A stretch of 64,000 nucleotides of DNA from Rotaria sordida (taxonomy: Eukaryota; Rotifera; Eurotatoria; Philodinida; Philodinidae). Positions within the stretch are counted from its first letter, which is position 1, and every line of letters starts with the position of its first letter. The stretch is taken from positions 1-64,000 of the forward strand of contig CAJNOL010000737.1 in the NCBI GenBank assembly GCA_905250125.1. The letters are read 5' to 3'. A program made the position numbers and the translations under genes. Positions 24,287-37,552 of the stretch are shown here, piece after piece. The notes below the pieces were generated by a model. The model searched no databases, was not told where the DNA came from, and worked only from the letters and a program-made list of their open reading frames with translations.

Positions 24287-26534
24287 ATTTAATGTGAATA
24301 AGTTTTTCTTCAAAAATAAAATTAAGAATTTTATAAATTCAATCAATTGAAAAGAAGTATAAATTTTTGTTATTTTTAAATGATATAATACTATCTGTTC
24401 ATTATTTTATTTGTTACACAAACTCTAAATGGACGTTTTTTTTTTTTTGCATTCAATAAAAAAAAAATGTGATGCACAACACACATTTCTTTCAAATTAA
24501 AAGTCTTATTTTATTTTTCTAAAAATAAATTCTTTGATGTAATTAGAAAATTTATTCATAATAGAAGATCTTTCTCTTGAATACAAGAATGGAAAAGATA
24601 GGCTAATGGGCTCCCTTTGATAATCAATTTTTTTTAAATAATTCCCGTAGTTTATTGACCTATTTTAGAGTACATGTAAAGGTTAATATGAAAATTTATC
24701 ATGAACAGTATTTTGCTTTATGTATCTTAGCCTAATATCATCTCTCAATGAGATAATTCATAAGAAAAAGCTAATAAAAAAGAAAAAAACAATAATTAAT
24801 TAAAAAAGACGTTTCTTTAGTAAAACTATACCTCGTAGTACTTCCATGTTTTTTTTACACTACATTTTGAAGATATTGTTTAGGTTTCCTATGGGAAAAA
24901 ATTCGCTCTTACTATAATTAGACATCAGCCATTCAGTATGCGCTTCTAAAAACAACACTTATGAAAAGATCTTTCACCAATTGGAACTTATTCAGTTAAA
25001 TCTCTTTATCTATTAGTTAAAGCCACGCTGTGTCAGTATACTTCTACGTAGCAATTGTAATATGTTCATGACATGGAAGAGCACGTTTCTAACTGAAAAG
25101 AAAATATATTTCTGTGAACAAGCATTGAAATATATTCTATAAAGTACATTTTCTATCGTTTTTTTCTCAAAAAGATTAAAAGATATTTTTCAAAACAGTT
25201 GCACAGGATCCTAAAAACATCTTCAACATGGTTTTAAACAATTTGTTCTTCTAGAAATTGTTTCTTCATAGATCATTATAATCATTCGAGTGAATTACGG
25301 ACTACTAGCAAAGATCATAGTAAACTTCATTTTGAATCGATTCGATCTACACTAATTGAACCTCTGCATATAATGATCTGATTTAAATAGCATTGATTGA
25401 GAAAATTTTAATTTTCCTTCTCTCAGCTGTTTAGCTATATGAAACGATAAAAATGTTATGCAAAAACTGATCCTATTCTTGAGAAAAAAGTAATGGTATT
25501 ATAAATCGTATCAATCTTTTAGATTGTTCCAAGAACATTCTTCTTACTAATGACTATTTTCTTGTGTTTTTTTTTTTTGCACTAAAATATTATCCGTTTT
25601 GGTTCCATTATACAAGCGTCGTATAATTAAAATAAGCTCATTTAGTAACGTTGAAATGAAAAAGAAAAAAGGTTAAAATTGGGACCTGTCCTTGAAATTA
25701 TCATACCATATGTGTTTTTCGAGGCATAGAATAGAAGGTTTCAATGTAATCTGTAAATGATAAGAAAAAATGAATGTCTCCAGGTCTTCTAATATATCGA
25801 GGGCTTTATCTAATATTTTGTTCCATTTAATATTTTATTCTCTCTTCGTGCATGATTTTCCATGAATGATATAACACAGTGCATTCATTTAGAAAAACAA
25901 AAAAGATTGTCAATGAATTCCTGAGAGATTTATTTTTACGAAAGAAAAAAAAACACAAAGCTACGTTCAATATAATACTATCTACTAGGCAATATTAAAT
26001 TTGATGTCCATCTGTATTAAATATGATTAATGAATTTATGATGAATTAATACTAGTAAGGTCTATTTTGGATGAGAATATTAATTATATGATTAACGAAG
26101 AGAAGACTTATCTTACTGTCTAATTCTATAAAGCATTAAGACACACAATATTGAATTCCTTTTTTTTTTCTTCGTTGATTTTTTTTTTGAAGATCCAACA
26201 TTGAGAGCGTCTCTGTTGAGTATTAATAATGAATAGATGATATATGAGTAGAAAATTCATCTTACCATATAACTTTGCAATGCTTTGCCCAGATATAACA
26301 ATATCCAATTATCATTGTACTCATATATATGGTTAAAATGACATACATGTCTATATAAAAAAGATCAGATGAAATTGAAAATTATTAAACACGTAGAGTT
26401 ATTTCAAATTGAATCTTCGATAATTGATTGAATCCTGATAACAGGAGTGGGAGAAGAAAAAAAAAATTTGATCTACTTATGTTCACTAGAAGAGAAAGCG
26501 CTAATCAGACTGTTTATTTACTGATTGCACTAAG
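24287..26534. other. Intergenic region, no gene seen
   Basis: 2.2 kb of AT-rich DNA after the PP2C gene. AATAAAATTAAG at about 24315 is a plausible poly(A) signal. Other content is homopolymer T/A runs and short open frames without features. A weak inverted word (ATAGGCTAA near 24600, TTAGCCTAAT near 24730) is not enough to call an element. Confidence 0.4.
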
Positions 26535-27155
26535 AAACCGTTTTAAATGATAAATCTTTTTTGAGTTCGAACTGTATGCATAAGATAGACCTCAGATTGA
26601 GATATGAATTGTTCTAAAAGGATAAGTCTCCTTAGATCTTTCTTCGAAAGTTATTACCATTTTATTTGAATTTTAGACTATGACACGATATGTACCAACA
26701 AATTGAATGACGATATTTCGATCTGAAATTCCAGTCATAGATAGATATAATTGTGACTAGAATGTTCTGAGAATTTTGGGTGAAAATAATGTTTCTTTCA
26801 CAAGATATTGAATTTCTGAGAAATGACTCATTTCCTGCAAACGGTGTGAGAATCTTAAATATTTGGAAATTCAATATCTCGCGAAGAAAACATTCTTTTG
26901 AGCTGAAATTTTCAGAACATGCTATTCAGAAATCAATCTATCTGTGGACGAAATTTCAAATCAAAATGCCGTCATTCAATTTATTGGTACATATCGTGCC
27001 ATAGCCTAAAATTTCAATAAAATAGTTATAATTCTATATGGAAGGTCTAAAAGTATTTATCCTTTTGAGACGTTTCATATCTCACTGGGATCTACTTTAT
27101 GTATAGAGTCCGAAATCAAAATTGATTTACCACCTGAAACAGTTTCCCTCGTTAA
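26535..27155. mobile_element. Long palindromic foldback element, family 1 (copy A)
   Basis: Two arms of roughly 300 bp match in reverse complement around a centre near 26850. Examples are AATGTTTCTTTCACAAGATA (left) against AATGTTTTCTTCGCGAGATA (right, inverse), the TATGTACCAA-AAATTGAATG blocks, and an outer GAGATATGAA block. Identity falls to about 75-80% outward, so it is an old insertion. Overlapping frames on both strands at 26662-27004 are by-products of the palindrome. It shares a core (AAATTRAATRACGATATTTC followed by GATCTGAAATT) with the element near 49.8 kb. Confidence 0.7.
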
Positions 27156-28139
27156 CCTGCATATCGTCACTTAATAATTAGACCGTAAAAGGAAATAGTG
27201 AAGAAAACAATAGATTAGAAGGGTATACAAATTATAATGTCGATCTTCACGTATATAAACAGAATCTAATCAATAGTTGTCTGAAATAACAAAAGTTTTC
27301 ATTTTATTTCTTATGTCTTTAGTTAGATATAACTCTCCATGTATTAGAGCATGATATCATTAAAATTATTGACTTTGGGCTGTTTCCGATCATAGAGTGA
27401 ATTTTACTCAATTAATTATAAATCCATAAATTTTTTTTCGAAGCCTTGTTTATCATTGTTCTTCGAAAAATAATTTCCTAATGCATCGTAGATTATCTAG
27501 TAAAGTATTTAAATCTTTAAAAATAGATTAGAAGATTGATTTGATTACTTACTCTTGGATGATATTGACCAAGCTTAAAATAATATATGCTATAATATCT
27601 ATAATTTTGAAATTAAAACAATCTATTGTTTGGATGTAATAGAAAGTTGAATAGAAAATAGCAATGAAATTTGCTGCATAGGAATAGTATTTGTCTGTCA
27701 TTACGTTAAATATCAGTTTTGTTTTTTTTTTGAATTATCTATTTCTTTGAAACTTAATTTTCTTTACTTTGAATTTGATGTGTAGTATTCGATCATTTCT
27801 TTCGTCATTGCCATACGTATCTTTCATTTTTTTTAAAAATAAAATCAAGAGAAAATAAAATAAATCAAAGTTTGAAAACACAATAGAAATAACTGTTGAT
27901 TTATTATGTTCTTATATATGAAAATAAAATATATCTCCGTATAATCAATTATTCTCTTTTAAAACAAATTTAATTATATGCAAAAACACAATGTTTTTTT
28001 TTTTTGGTAATTTATTTTTCAATTGAAAATTTCACACTTTAGAAAAAAAAGGAAGATAATAATAATCTTTTAAGCACCGGTGCAATAACTAATAAGGCAC
28101 TAAGTGATCAATGAGGTGAAAAATAAGGCCCATGATAGT
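27156..28139. other. Intergenic region 3' of ANKMY1
   Basis: About 1 kb, AT-rich, with no supported gene. It holds the 3' flank of the minus-strand ANKMY1 gene. No repeat is evident. Confidence 0.4.
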
Positions 28140-31100
28140 TCAATTAAAACTATAATTTTCCGGAGCATTATACATACTATTCCATGATAAATGAATACCT
28201 TCCAAATAAGCTGGTAATGTTGGTGGTAAATTTTCACCTGATTTTCCCACTTTTTTCAATCGTTTTTGACGTATTAATTTTGACACTGAAAGACTTGGTA
28301 ATCGGCTATTATTGGTTATATGTGGTGGAGTTTTAATAGATAAAACATTTTCTTTGAATAAAGCACCATCCAAAGCTGTGTAATTCTAAAACAAAATATT
28401 CAAAATAATATTTCTTAATCTTAACAAAATCTCAATCAAAATTCTCATGCATAAAATAGTTTTGTGACAAAAACAAAAAAACAAAAACCAATCTCGTGAA
28501 AAAAACAATAGACAAAGTTTTGAAAATGGAGTATCATAAACCTCAGCACGTGTTCCACTGTTAATAGCACTTTGAAATTGTGTAAGATCAGTTTGTTGAG
28601 TACTAGGACGAAGACTCGGTAACTATAATTGATTTTTATTTCATATGTATTAATAATGAAACAGAAGAATAAAAAAAGAAAAAAGCTTAAGAAATTAAAA
28701 ACATACTTTATTTTTCGATGACACTGTCTTTGACGTTGTAACTAAAAAAAAAACCAAATATTTTCATATTATTTAATAATGAAATGTATATCATACTTGG
28801 TCGATCTCCTTCACTTATTTGATTTACTATTTGACATTCATGTCGATGAAAAGCATTCCATCCAGCTACTTTACATGCTTTTGAACAAAAATATACTAAT
28901 TGACATCGTTTACAAAGTGTAAGTCGAACACCTGTACTTCGACCACATGTAGCACAATAATGAAATTCATTACTTATTCTAAAATATTTAAATGAGATAA
29001 GAAATCAAATACATGTTTCTTTTTTTTACTTTGAAGTAATATCAACTGATCTTTCTGTCATAAATGATCGACTACGAGAAATTGTACGTGGTACAAACAT
29101 AGCTACACTCGGTGTTCGACTTGGATATTCTATAGATTTAAAAAAAAAAAACAAATTTAAATAAATAAAATTTCATCAATATTCTACATACCAGTTACAG
29201 GTGTTGGTAAACGCAAAAAATTTTCACGTTTTGTTACTTCTTCTCGAAATCGTTTAGCTATATAAGCAAGTAATTCTTTTCTTTCTTTATAAATAATTCG
29301 TTCTTGAGGTGTTAATGAATGATATGGTGTTTGTGATATTCGAGCATCCTATAGATAAAAACATTATTATGTTAATGTTATATTAAATATTATATTTACA
29401 GCCAAAAAAGAATAATAAGCATAATCAACTGATGATCCTAATGTATGTTTTGGACCAAATCGAATAGGATAAAGAACTTTAGGATTTTTTGCTATGAGAC
29501 GTTCAATCTAAAATACAAATAAAATATAAATTAAGTAAATTCTTTTTTTTTATCGATTCTTTATATACTAATTCTAATCGTTTAGCATAAGTCCATCGAG
29601 GTTCTTGAACTGTTGATAAAATAGTACATAATACATTTCCATTTCCTAGTCCGAGTGGAGTCGATGGATCTGTTGTTTCATGATTGATAAGTAAATCAAC
29701 TAAACGTTCATTTCCAAGAGTGATAGCAAGTGAAAGTGGTGTTTGACCATTACATACAACATTTGGATTAGCATGATATTCAAGAAGTAGACGAACTAGA
29801 GATAATGTATCTTCTGTTGTTTCACGTGTACATGCTATATGTAAAGGAGTACGGCCATGTGGAACAGAGTCATTCTAAAATGTTTTTTTTTTGTTTTAAA
29901 GAATTTTCTTTTTTTGTTTTTTTGATGAAATATAAAAACTATTTACTATTCTATGTATATCGATAACTGATGGATCAGCAAGTGATAAATATTCTTGACC
30001 GCCTGATAATGATTCTGCATTGACATGTGCTCCATGTTCTAATAATTGTCGAACAATATCGATTGCATTTGATGATAAACAACCACAAGCAATATGTAAT
30101 GGAGTTAAAGAAGCATGACGAACAGTATTTAATCGACAATTAACTTGAGCTTTTTTCTTTAATAATAATTCAACCATATCTTTATCACCAGCTCGAACAG
30201 CTAGAGCAAGAACTGGTAATGGCCAATCACTTAGTGAAGGATTAGCACCACGACGAAGTAGAAGTCTAACAAAGAAATTCTTTAACAAAAAAAAACAACA
30301 TCCTGATCATACGTGTTATAGATCTAAAAATTGATGTATGCATACATTTCATTGGCAAAGTATGTATACAGAAATTTTTGATCCTACTGTACATATAATA
30401 ACTGAGATTCGAGGCAATATAAACATACTTGATAAGAGAATAAACAGATTCTCGAAAATTTTCATCCTGAAGACGTTCATGAAGCTTATCAGAAAACTCA
30501 TAGCCATAAGAATCTATTGATATTTTTGCGTAAATAATTATTCGATATATTTCATTAAAGTCTTACTTTTCTTATCTATATCATTTATTTTAATTGATTC
30601 AGATGAAGAAACGAATTTATCTTCATTGATTGTACTTGCTCGACTTATTAAATTTCTTGGTGTATTTGTTGTTGCTCTACTTAATAATAGTCTATCTTTT
30701 GAATTTGATCGTCTTATATCTGCTACAGATATTGATTTTGGAGTTAAAACAATAGGATCTACATGTTCTAAAGCTATATTAATTGTTTGTTGTGGATCAT
30801 TTCCATAATAAAGTAAAAAAGCAATAGTAAGTGAAGTCAATCCATCATCTGATAATTGATTAACATTAGCACCAAAATCAAGAAGTAGATTTACAACGTT
30901 AATATGAATATTATATGTAGCAAAATGTAAAGCAGTTAAACCACGAGAATCACAAACATCAACATAAACTTGACGATGCATAAGAAGATCACGTACAGTT
31001 TTTATTTCACCATTAAATGCTGATTCGAATAGAGATAATGAAGAATTTTCCAATGGACCAGAATTTGGAAAAGAAGAACGAGTATCTAAATAAAAAAATA

Positions 31101-32259
31101 AAATAAAATTTTTACAACATTGAAAAATTTCTTTTGTTTTCTACTTGATAAAATTTCATCAATAGAAAATGTTGCACGTTGTTTTAATGGCCAAAATTTA
31201 TTTGTATAATAATATAATTGTCGTTGTTCATATGTTTCATTTGGTAATGAAATATCAGCAATTCGTTCATTTGAAATTTTCTCTTTTAATATATCATTAT
31301 CATTATTTAAACTTTCTAAATAAGCATCAACTTGTGTATATCTTTCATGCATAGCTTCATCAAGTCGATCCGAATGTTCAATTATATAACGAGTTAAAGA
31401 AGAATTTTCGTCTTCAATATTTTGACAAAATAAAGCACTTGATTTCTTTTTTAAAATAGAATCAAGATCAATAGAAGTTGAAAGTAATTCTTGAGGTGAA
31501 TACCATGATGGTATAATACATGACGAATCACTTGGAGGTTTTTTATCCGTTATATGAATATCAAAATTAAGCATAGGATGTGGATAAAGAAGACGAACAA
31601 GTTGTTCACTTAACCAGAAACCTACATCAGCACTTTGAATGGATTTATAGATTAAAATACCTGGTCCAAATCGTTCATCATTACGATAGAGACCCTAATA
31701 AGAAAAAAAAATCACATATTTTCTTTTTAAGTAAAGTTAAAAATTATTTAACCTTAAACTCTAAAAGATTTGAAGTTTGAAAAGTACCAAAACCATGTCG
31801 TTTATCAGCAAAAAATGCACCTTTATATATTCTACCATCCGACCAGGTTAAAATACCTTCGCCATGTTTTTTATCAGCATATATATTACCTACATATTCC
31901 TTCAAAGGAAACAATCATAGTTAGTTTCTAATGATTTATTCAATCAAATAACGTACACATTCATCACCTATGGTTGTGGTTATTGTCTGTTGTTTAGTTC
32001 TAATTGCTGATCTTGCATCTCGACCAACACCAATCGATACTTTAACAGGTCCAGTTTCATCTTCATTACTTATATTGTCAGCATCTAAAAAAAAAAGTAA
32101 AAATAATTATCAACTTCGTACTTCCTTCGTGTTTATCGAGCTTTTACTATTTTCGTTCACATTGGTTGCAAGTTGATTTTCATTAGATTCATTTTCATAA
32201 ATTTCTGTTACTTGTTCTTGAATTTTATCGTTCATTGATATTAATATGTCTGTGGCCAT
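28140..32259 (-). CDS. ANKMY1: ANKMY1 homologue: MORN, ankyrin and MYND zinc-finger protein
   Basis: Fifteen exons join in frame to about 1024 aa: 32148-32259, 31957-32084, 31753-31899, 31145-31694, 30567-31085, 30429-30513, 29947-30265, 29569-29874, 29400-29507, 29192-29348, 29030-29129, 28797-28978, 28707-28741, 28542-28622 and 28140-28385. Near the N-terminus are MORN-type repeats (YADKKHGEGILTWSDG, FFADKRHGFG, YRNDERFGPG). Ankyrin repeats follow in two blocks (GLTALHFATYNIHINVVNLL...; TPLHIACG...; GRTPLHIACTRET...). A MYND zinc finger lies near the C-terminus (CATCGRSTGVRLTLCKRC, then FCSKACKVAGWNAFHRHEC). This order is that of animal ANKMY1 (human about 940 aa), a poorly characterised, cilium- and testis-associated protein. 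The exon 1 donor (GTAAAA at 32147) was chosen because it alone keeps frame. Introns are about 50 bp except introns 6 (163 bp) and 14 (156 bp). Confidence 0.9.
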
Positions 32260-35098
32260 ATTCTTTTACGTCAAGCACCAATGGAACAAAAACTTAACTC
32301 AAATGAGCAGAAAAAAAACAAACAATAAATGTTTGAAGTTCTATGTCAACAATGTACCACTTCAGATAAGTACACCATGTGCCTAGAAGAAATATGGCAG
32401 CCATTTACACCTTGCGATACCCAGGAAATCAAGTGTTGTCCATCATTTTATTCTGTAGAAAGCATCAACAGATGCCGCGAAACTATTGAATTATTAGTTT
32501 TTTTTGTTTCGACGTTGATGCTGACAAAGAAAGTCTTTTTCTTTTGTTTTTACATAAAGAATATTCCAATCTAAGATAATATGAAGGAAAAAAAAACGTT
32601 TTGATTATGTATAGTTTTATTTATCAATTTCTATTCTTTATATTTCATATTGAATGTAAAATTATTTTATGAATAAGTTTATATTCTACATAGTTCATTT
32701 TTATTTTATATTATTAATGGTTTGTTGATGATACAAAATAGAGCACTTAGTAGTCATTTTATTATCAATAATAAATAACAATTTTTTATTTTTATAAAAA
32801 GTGTACTTTAATTTTTAATAGTTAAATTTGAATATATAATAGCAGATGACTAATGACAGTGCTGGAATGACACTATAACATTTCAAACAGAATAATGATA
32901 TTTTAATCATAATTCTTTTAAGAAATTGTACATATATTTACATGAAAGTTTATATTCGTCTTAGAATGTTCTGAAATTTTTTTTTTTTATAGATATTTGT
33001 TTCAATGATACGTTGGTATTTTAATCATGTCTAGAAAAAAATACAATTGAATTACATTTGAAAAGTTCGAATCGAAGAAAAAGTAGGTTAAAACTTATAA
33101 ATCTTTCGTAAGTTGAAGTCAAAATCCTGTGTTGGATCTGACTGATAAACTTGACAAATCCAGTACGAAGGCTCATCAGCTACAGTAGCCGTTTCCTATG
33201 ATTGGTTCGATGCATGTGTAGAGCATGGACAATAAATCAATAGTACAGAAGAAACATGAAAATTATCTTGCGTACAAGAGGAGTTATTGTATTTATCAAG
33301 TTAATTCTAAAGATAATAATCGTTTCAATTCTTCTTGAAACATTTTTCCGATCAGTGTAAAAATGTAGAATGATATTGAACTATTCATTAAAGTAACAAG
33401 TATAAATAGAATACTCAGAAAATTTTCTACTTGTAGTTCCTGTGATTTTTTTTTAAATTTCGAGTCATGACTTAGTAAAACAACTTGATAAAGTTGATTC
33501 ATATGAGTCAGAGAAACAGGAGAACATTTGAGCATAAGCAAAATATATAATTTAAAAAAAAATACTTAAAATAACTTGTTTTGCTGTTTTGTACATTGTG
33601 CATCATATTATGTCATAACGTATGATTAAAAAGAACCGCTTGAATTAGTTTATCGTGATGACTCCTAATAGAAAGTTCTAAGCAATTGCAAAATTGCGTA
33701 TCTCGAGGTATTTTATTTTAAAATCATTAAATAAATACTCAAAAAAAAAAAAGATAAATCTAGACAGAGTAATGCTATCACTCAATTCCAATGTGGTTGG
33801 AAAGAGAAAAGTCGCATAAATAAATGACTTTTGAATATAGTAGAATAATAAGTTTGATAATTTCATTCAAATATCAGAAGACTTTTGATATAATGTCTAT
33901 CAAATCAGAAAAATAGAAGGCATATAAAATCATTGATGATTTTTATATAAATAATGGTCATAATTGAAAACTTTATAGATTATATTACTACTTATGTCAA
34001 TGTTAATAACACTGTACTTTCAATAAATTATGCATAGAAGTATTATCCGATGCTTAGAAAGGTGATGACAATTCAAGATATATTAGCATGTCAGTATGGA
34101 GGTGGAAGATGGAGCAAGGAAGAGAACAACTAAAATTTCTCGTAGAATTCTTTAAAATTATTTTCAGTTCTAAAAACTTTTCAAATATTAAAAAGAAAAA
34201 AAAATTACAGTGGAACACATACTGATCAAAAAACTAGAGAAAGGCATCTGTGAAAAATGATCGTGTCGGTTGAAACTTTTTAATAATAAATCCTACCATC
34301 TGTTTTTATGTTATGACAGCAATTACTAACGTTAATTAAGTATTTTTTTTTGGTTCTTGACGGTGACAATCACAGCTGCATGGTACTTCAGCGTTGTTGG
34401 ATGTGACACCTGAAAACTTTTATATTTATCGATGATAGCTCAGTCGATCAACTTACATTTATAATTAAACGAGCTCTTTGTGACAAAGTCTCGGGTTGAT
34501 CAGATTCAATTTCTCATGAATTGCGTCCCGTTGAATACATATTTAAACCAATTATTAATCAGTCAGAAATAATGTTCTCTACTATAAAATCGTTCTTCAA
34601 CTGTGTAAATTGAAAATTGGTGTATTGAAGATGTCAGCAGATCAGTCTACATTTGATAATTTATTTTTATAATAAAAGTCGATCATTAGGTTCATGAGAA
34701 TTTTTAACGTATAAATCAAAAAAAGAATAAGTAGAAATGAAAATATTAATGTAGAGAGAGTACACATTGTATTTGTTTTGATAGTCGAGAATGGAAAAGC
34801 TTAAATCTTTTTAATTATAAACAATAATATGATTTCCATAGTTGGTTTGCATTTTTAATTATTTCATATTGTTTTTTTGAGAAAAACATGTATTTTTTTA
34901 TGTTTTACTAACATACTTTGTAGAAAAAAAAACCAACAACATAGAGCATATTTTGTTCTTCATCTTACTATCATTTTTATCTAATTTTATGTGCGACATA
35001 TTTATCATCTTTTATCTTTTAAAATATATTATTACTCAACTATTATGAAATATCTTTCTGTATAAGATGATCAGAAGATTGTAGAAAACTTATTGATT
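32260..35098. other. Intergenic region upstream of ANKMY1
   Basis: 2.8 kb without a supported gene. A cysteine-containing 81-codon plus frame at 32329-32574 lies just upstream of the ANKMY1 start and has no recognisable domain. A stretch near 34440-34500 (ATAGCTCAGTCGATCAAC, then TCTCGGGTTGATC) faintly recalls tRNA arms but does not fold as one. Confidence 0.35.
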
Positions 35099-35850
35099 AT
35101 GTTCAACATGTTCATTATGATTCTTTTCTTAATCAGTTCCGTTGATGTCCATTTTCAATATGACTTTGAATCATTTTGTAGCGATTTTATGATCAATGAT
35201 AATTGGAGACTAACTGATGGTTATCATCCAACTTCTATTGATTATGATCATACATTAAATACAAGTGCAGGTCATTATATATTTTATCAATCATTAATAA
35301 TAGATCCACAATTTAAATATAGTGAAATAAAAGGTAAAAATTAGTTACAATTATTGACAGATGATGTTGTTTGTTTTGCAATGTGGTATTTTAAAATGAA
35401 TTCTATGCTTTCATTTAATATACAATTAATACAAGGTGACAATGAACAACTTTCGAGAATCATTACTCAAATACTAACTAGTAATCAAATTGAAGCAGAT
35501 TGAACTCAAATTAAATTTGTTTTACCTATTGAACGTGTAAAACTTTCTATTCGAATAAATGTTTCAAATGGACCTTTAGTATTTGATGATCTTTCAATTG
35601 ATTATTGTGATAATCCTCATCCTTCAATATCTAAAATATTATTTTCTTGTGATTTTGAATCATCTTGTTCAGAAAATTTTCTTTCTCTTCCTATTTATTC
35701 ATATTAACGGATGATTATTCAAGCTGGTAAACCTACAGAAATAGGAGATAATCCACCAAATTATGATTTTACTTATGGTAATCAATCTGGTGATTATGCA
35801 TAGATAAATACTTGACGTCGATCTGAAAAAGATCGTGTCAATGTATGAAA
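35099..35850 (+). pseudogene. MAM-domain-like secreted protein, pseudogene
   Basis: The reading frame begins with a signal peptide (MFNMFIMILFLISSVDV) and a MAM-like start (YDFESFCSDFMINDNWRLTD, later TSAGHYIFYQ). A 27-nt gap at 35334-35360 with GT and AG ends keeps the frame, but it is too short for a normal intron. The homology then continues through DDVVCFAMWYFKMNSMLSF and VFDDLSIDYCD. A second repeat starts at SCDFESSCSENF and runs to GDNPPNYDFTYGNQSGDYA. In-frame stops occur at 35501 (TGA), 35705 (TAA), 35801 (TAG) and 35813 (TGA). Several lie at plausible former sense codons, so the copy is decayed by point mutation. MAM domains are extracellular adhesion modules and are common in rotifer surface proteins. 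No downstream exon was found. Confidence 0.7.
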
Positions 35851-37552
35851 GATTATCTTTCATTTATAACTGTTAGATAGATTATCTTGGCAATTTTAAA
35901 CCTAAAATCATGTAAGATACTTATTTAAAAGGCATAGATGATAGAATTAAAGCGAATCAATAATGAATATAATTTACTGAATATAAGACAAGAAAGAAAC
36001 GCAACAAGACTAATTAATAAAAAATATTTCTTTTTTATCTAAATTTTTTTAATCTACTAGTTTTAATTTTTTTAATGGTTTTTTTTATATTTTTATTGAA
36101 AAAAAAATGAATAAATGAATGAATCGAATAACAGATTTAATGAAATGAATGGTGCTGTACAATAGAGAAAAGGATTGACGAGAGTACAATAAATTAAAAC
36201 TTTAAGTTTTTATCGATTGTTATAATTTTAATATAAAAACACCATATTACAATAAGTAATGAACTTAATAAGCGAGGCATCTCGAATATTTTCTTCAAAC
36301 TATATGATTATCGATCTAAACTGTTTACTCTTTTATATATCCAATTATTTTTTGTTTCTTTCTCTCTCTACTCTCATCCGATAGGGATATTATCCTCACT
36401 TCTTTAGAGATATATCGTTAACTATCCCAATCGTTTTATTCAAATTTCAAGCTAATTCAAGAGATCTTTGTGTTTAGCATGCCACGAAAAGACTCAACTT
36501 AGCACAAGAAATGACTGAGGCTCTGTGTTTAAGAGAAGCTAAGCAATTGAGACTAAATTTGCATATCTTCTGTTTGCTGTTAATCTGACCCTCATCTTCG
36601 CATCCACACCTTTGCTGTATTTTCTAATCTTCATCCCATCATTATGGCTCATAGACATGTCGAGCTTAAATCTAACTAACAAAGGAAGATTCTCAAGTAT
36701 TGGCGCGCATTATGAGCATGAAATAGCACAGAAAAGCAGAGCTATCGATTTTAGAAAACGTTAACATGATTCTAAATGTCAATTATTATTATGTTACTTC
36801 TTAGGATTATGAGATATACACGATTCAAAGTTTTAGTGTATTGAGAGCTTATACAATTTCGATTCACTTTTCGTAACGTTACATACAATGGCGACTATTG
36901 TAAATCCTCTCCATTCATCTGCTGCAGTTGGTGCAGAAATCATTTTTACTTTCAGCATTTTTTCTTCAATTATCACTTTCATAATAGTCTATACAATTTA
37001 GCCTAAGAAAAAAATGAATATATTATCCTAGAAAACCACATTTATCAAGCATTCAAAACTGTATTGTGATATAAGTACTCAATATACTAAAAATTTTCAA
37101 TCGTATATCTCGTAATTCTAAGAAGTAACAGAATAATTGACGTTTAGATCCACATTAATATTTTCTAAAATCGATAGGTCTGCTTTTCTAAGCACTTTTG
37201 GGTTCATAATGTTACATGATCTCCCACATGAGTATGACTATATGTGAGAAAAAATCTTAACTCATTTTAACTTGTATTGTTTGAGATAGTCATTTTTCTC
37301 GGATAAAATGACTCTTATAACTGTTATAGTAAAAACGTTCGATCTCCTTAGAAATAAGTCATGGACACGAACATTTTTTATGATAACCATAGTTCACTAA
37401 GATCTACAAGATGCACTAAGTTCCAACTCAAAAGTACTCCAACACTTGGGAATGTTCGTTTATAAATTGTTTATTTTTAAATGAATTTTTAAGTTAACAA
37501 TTAATCATTGATCAGACAAAAATATTTAGAATGTTTTCAAAAAAAAAAAGAA
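35851..37552. other. Intergenic region, no gene seen
   Basis: 1.7 kb of AT-rich sequence between the MAM pseudogene and the 3' end of the acyltransferase gene. No open frame or repeat worth calling was noticed. Confidence 0.4.

Noticed and set aside
26662..27004. Overlapping 70-74 codon frames on opposite strands
   Set aside because: Both lie in the arms of a palindrome and mirror each other; there is no protein-like feature.
34430..34530. tRNA-like string ATAGCTCAGTCGATC with GGGTTGATC downstream
   Set aside because: Spacing is wrong and no cloverleaf pairing could be drawn.
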